The notes under the pieces: model-generated | The model's input: the letters and a program-made list of their open reading frames with translations, nothing else | Told to the model about the DNA's origin: nothing | Databases searched by the model: none | Assembly (NCBI GenBank): GCA_016200025.1 | Contig: JACQFO010000129.1 | Location: forward strand, 1 to 8,352 | Length of the DNA: 8,352 bases | Direction: 5' to 3' | Origin: Nitrososphaerota archaeon | GTDB lineage: Archaea > Thermoproteota > Nitrososphaeria > Nitrososphaerales > Gagatemarchaeaceae | Program-made: the position numbers and the translations under genes | In this document: piece after piece, positions 6,100 to 8,352 of the stretch | Layout: each line of letters begins with the position of its first letter | How positions within the stretch are numbered: the stretch's first letter is position 1

Positions 6100-6615
6100 A
6101 TGGCCATAGAACAGTTCTTCGAAATCGAACCCGGCGGCGTGATCAAGACAAAGGCCGCGGGGGCGAGGGTCTTCTTCGTGTCCACCAGGGGATGGGCAGT
6201 GATCGAAAAGCAGCTCACCAAGGTCTTTTCGAGCGGAGCCGCCGTCATGCTCAACGAAATGGGAAGCAGCTATGGGAGGGGGGTGGCGAAGGAGGTCATG
6301 GGCTTCGCCAAGGACCCGGGAACCGTACTCAAAGTGCTTGAGGAGCTCTCCGCAGCCGCCGGCTGGGGCAGCATCGAAGTCAAAGGCGACATCGGACGCG
6401 GTGAAGTCCTCGAAGTCGTCATCACCGACTGTGCCTTCTGCGCAGACGGAGAGCTTGGCCCTCAGCCCCGGTGCCAGTTCGTGGGAGGAGTGACCGCAGG
6501 GGTCGCAAGCGAGGCCTTCGCGGCAGCGTTCAGAGCCACGGAGACGCAATGCCTGCGCAAGGGCGACACCCACTGTGTCTTCCACCTTGAGCGGGCAGGG
6601 CCCTCTGCGGAATAG
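6100..6615 (+). CDS. Stand-alone V4R domain protein (171 aa)
   Basis: The V4R domain is a small-molecule-binding module found in phenol/xylene-type regulators, in bacteriochlorophyll protein BchJ and as single-domain archaeal proteins. The signature is clear in the second half: CQFVGGVTAGVASEAF (125-140), the ETQCLRKGDTHCVFHLE motif (148-164), and upstream AAVMLNEMGSSYGR (47-60). Five cysteines occur at 111, 114, 125, 151 and 159. C111-x2-C114 together with the family cysteines could bind a metal, but this is inference. No DNA-binding or catalytic domain is attached, so it may be a ligand sensor or carrier acting with a separate partner. ATG at 6100 fits the TATA spacing; GTG two codons earlier is an alternative, and the longer open frame upstream only shadows fixCX. 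It ends 22 bases before the next start, so the two genes may share a transcript. Confidence 0.85.
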   Translation: MAIEQFFEIEPGGVIKTKAAGARVFFVSTRGWAVIEKQLTKVFSSGAAVMLNEMGSSYGRGVAKEVMGFAKDPGTVLKVLEELSAAAGWGSIEVKGDIGRGEVLEVVITDCAFCADGELGPQPRCQFVGGVTAGVASEAFAAAFRATETQCLRKGDTHCVFHLERAGPSAE

Positions 6616-6637
6616 GACCCAGCGCCGGGCACACCCA

Positions 6638-7840
6638 ATGTCCTATCACTACGCAGAAAAATTCCTCAGAACGCTAAAGCAGCACGAAGATTGGAGGACG
6701 AAGGAGTGCCTCAACCTGATCCACTCTGAAAACCACAGCAGCCCCCAGATGCGATCGATGTTCCTGACAGACCTGGGGAACAGGTACTCCGCACCCGACC
6801 ACTTCTACAGGGGCACCAGGTTCATCGACGAACTGGAAGCGATGGCCCAGGAGATTGCGAGGAAAGTCTTCAAGGCAAGGTACGCCGACGTCCGCCCCCT
6901 GTCCGGACACACGGCGGACATGGCCATTCTCCTCTCCCTTGCGGCGAGGGGCGACAAGGTCGTCTCGGTCTCCCCGCAGAATGGAGGCTACCCCGGAATC
7001 TCAGCATCCGGCCTGGGGAACCTACTGGGCCTCGGGAACCTCTACTTCCCCTTCGACGAAGTCGCCGTCAACATAAGGGCAAAGGAGGCGGCAGCTCTCA
7101 TCCGGTCATCGAAACCCGCACTCGTCTTCTTCGGCTCTAGCTTCATCCCCTTCCCCCATCCCGTCAGCCAGCTCTCCAAGGTCCAGGGAGGGACCAGGGT
7201 CTACGACGGCTCGCACGTCCTCGGACTCATCGCCGGCGGAGAGTTCCAGGACCCCCTTAGAGAGGGATGCTCCTTCCTGATAGGCTCGACTCACAAGAGC
7301 CTCCCCGGCCCCCAGGGCGGGATCATCCTCTCCAACAGCGAGGAAGCCTTCGCGAAGGTCTCAGGGAAGATCCACCCTGGGATAGTCGACAACGTCCACC
7401 TGAACAGGGTCGCAGCCCTTTCCATCGCGTTGCTAGAGATGCTGCAGTTCGGCACGGTCTACGCCCAGGCCGTAGTGAAGAACTCCAAGGCTCTGGCAAA
7501 GGCCCTTTCCTCCCAGGGGGTTAAGGTCAGGGGGGCCGCCTACGGGTTCACGAAGTCTCACCAAGTCCTTCTAGACTACGACCCGACCAGGCTCCATTCC
7601 TTCGCCGGGAGGCTCGAGCAGGCCAATATCATCGTCGACAACGGGGGCCGCCTGGGTACGTCAGAGCTCACGCGAATGGGCTTCGGCCAAAGAGAGATGG
7701 AAGAGGTAGCCGACCTTATTGCTACAGTCATTCTTGGCAAGAAGCCGGCGGACTTCGTCGCCAAGCGGGTGAAATCGCTAGTAAAGCAGTTCCAGGAGCC
7801 GAGGTTCGTTCTGGACTCGGTGCCGAAGCTACTCGAATAG
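6638..7840 (+). CDS. glyA: Serine hydroxymethyltransferase family protein, shortened archaeal variant (400 aa)
   Basis: This is a fold-type I PLP enzyme of the serine hydroxymethyltransferase family, which interconverts serine and glycine using a folate or methanopterin carrier. Conserved elements are LIHSENHSS (27-35, with Glu31), LSGHTAD (88-94), DGSHVLGLIAGG (190-201, with Asp190 and His193), FQDPLREG, the PLP lysine Lys220 in STHKSLPGPQGG, GFTKSHQV (303-310), and Arg338 in GGRLGTSELTRMGF for the substrate carboxylate. Compared with archaeal relatives as I remember them (about 430-440 residues), two segments are short. The AEGxPGERxYxG loop is reduced to SAPDHFYRG, and the loop before GGxRLG is nearly absent. 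The histidine of the usual NGGHxSH motif is Tyr118. PLP chemistry should be possible, but carrier binding may differ. ATG at 6638 gives the family N-terminus; the frame extends upstream only over the V4R gene. No Shine-Dalgarno site is seen. Confidence 0.85.
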   Translation: MSYHYAEKFLRTLKQHEDWRTKECLNLIHSENHSSPQMRSMFLTDLGNRYSAPDHFYRGTRFIDELEAMAQEIARKVFKARYADVRPLSGHTADMAILLSLAARGDKVVSVSPQNGGYPGISASGLGNLLGLGNLYFPFDEVAVNIRAKEAAALIRSSKPALVFFGSSFIPFPHPVSQLSKVQGGTRVYDGSHVLGLIAGGEFQDPLREGCSFLIGSTHKSLPGPQGGIILSNSEEAFAKVSGKIHPGIVDNVHLNRVAALSIALLEMLQFGTVYAQAVVKNSKALAKALSSQGVKVRGAAYGFTKSHQVLLDYDPTRLHSFAGRLEQANIIVDNGGRLGTSELTRMGFGQREMEEVADLIATVILGKKPADFVAKRVKSLVKQFQEPRFVLDSVPKLLE

Positions 7841-8352
7841 CTAGTGGTGCCTGATGCCCAGGGACGCATCGGTCAGCCTCATCGACTCCTCGCCGGTATA
7901 GCCGCCTGCCAGCGCCCTGATGGCGTCGATGTTCTCCGGCACGACTATCGCCTCCTGGTGGACGGCTAGGAACATGTACGCCTCGCCGTCGACCACTGCC
8001 ACCGAGTCTCGCCAGACCGTCGCCTCGTACATGTCGTTCCGCGGCCTGCCCATCTCCCTGGCCAGGTCCATTATGTTCGCCGTCGACTTGAACCCCGACT
8101 TGGCGTCAACCAACTGGATCCTGGGCCCCTTGCCGAGCGTCGCCACCAGATCCTCCGCCGTCGTCTGCTTCTTCAGCGATAGGATCAGGCTGTGCAGATG
8201 CATGTGGGTGGTCGGGACCTTGAACGCCATCGTCACTATGTTCAAGCCCTTCAGGACCGACTTCACATGGGGACCATGGTGCGAAGGCAGCGTGGTAGGG
8301 TCAAGGACCACAGCGTCGATGGGCCCCTTCTTGACGTCGTCGGGGTCCGTAG
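7841..8352 (-). CDS. gap: Archaeal class II glyceraldehyde-3-phosphate dehydrogenase, C-terminal half (partial)
   Basis: The minus strand is open from the window end to a TAG whose complement is at 7841-7843 and gives about 170 residues. DPDDVKKGPIDAVVLDP, then LPSHHGPHVKSVL, then KVPTTHMHLHS match the C-terminal catalytic domain of the archaeal phosphorylating GAPDH (about 340 residues). That family is distinct in sequence from bacterial GapA and converts glyceraldehyde-3-phosphate and 1,3-bisphosphoglycerate, mainly for gluconeogenesis. The SHHG and MHLH histidine-rich motifs are family hallmarks. The Rossmann domain, catalytic cysteine, promoter and start lie beyond base 8352. A GTG at 8309-8311 is internal and not the start, because homology continues upstream of it. 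The gene converges on the hydroxymethyltransferase homologue with no spacer. Confidence 0.95.
   Translation of the reverse strand, partial: TDPDDVKKGPIDAVVLDPTTLPSHHGPHVKSVLKGLNIVTMAFKVPTTHMHLHSLILSLKKQTTAEDLVATLGKGPRIQLVDAKSGFKSTANIMDLAREMGRPRNDMYEATVWRDSVAVVDGEAYMFLAVHQEAIVVPENIDAIRALAGGYTGEESMRLTDASLGIRHH

Noticed and set aside
6575..6637. Upstream extension of the hydroxymethyltransferase frame
   Set aside because: It overlaps the end of the V4R gene, and its residues do not match the family N-terminus, which begins at ATG 6638.
1..8352. tRNA, rRNA, CRISPR array, insertion sequence or attachment site
   Set aside because: I saw no cloverleaf pattern, repeat-spacer series, transposase motif or terminal repeats. 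The window is almost fully occupied by protein genes.

Overview
The window looks like a G+C-rich archaeal chromosome segment. The signs are a class II archaeal-type glyceraldehyde-3-phosphate dehydrogenase, an archaeal-type serine hydroxymethyltransferase, a stand-alone V4R protein, a small archaeal winged-helix protein, and TATA boxes about 25-30 bases ahead of start codons with almost no leader. The hydroxymethyltransferase and the winged-helix/membrane-protein pair suggest Thermoproteota, possibly a heterotrophic Nitrososphaeria- or Bathyarchaeia-like lineage. That placement is an inference, not a measured result.

Layout. Bases 1-96 are probably the tail of an unidentified gene. After a short gap with a small inverted repeat and a TATA box comes a polytopic membrane protein (180-812). 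It overlaps a 95-residue winged-helix DNA-binding protein (799-1086). Next, behind its own promoter, is a malate dehydrogenase reading frame (1147-2058) that is intact except for one in-frame TAA at codon 37. A new promoter then starts a tightly packed three-gene operon: ETF beta (2102-3280, with an unusual internal insert), ETF alpha (3277-4362) and a FixC-FixX fusion (4352-6046). All three genes start at TTG. A V4R-domain protein (6100-6615) has its own TATA box followed by a perfect 12-bp palindrome. A shortened serine hydroxymethyltransferase homologue (6638-7840) follows. The 3' half of gap lies on the minus strand (7841-8352, cut by the window end), and its stop codon directly abuts the hydroxymethyltransferase stop.

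How the genes may work together. The EtfB-EtfA-FixC-FixX set is the gene content of the EtfABCX type of electron-transfer flavoprotein complex. This type is membrane-associated, and in characterised members it couples NADH or acyl-CoA oxidation to quinone and ferredoxin reduction. Malate dehydrogenase (if functional), GAPDH and the hydroxymethyltransferase homologue belong to central carbon, gluconeogenic and one-carbon metabolism. The membrane protein and winged-helix protein form a likely co-translated pair of unknown role. No stretch of 300 bases lacks a gene. I saw no tRNA, rRNA, CRISPR array or insertion sequence.

The points most worth a second look are the single nonsense codon in mdh, the roughly 78-residue insert in EtfB, the FixC-FixX fusion inside the etf operon, the run of three TTG starts, the shortened hydroxymethyltransferase, and the palindrome in the V4R promoter.
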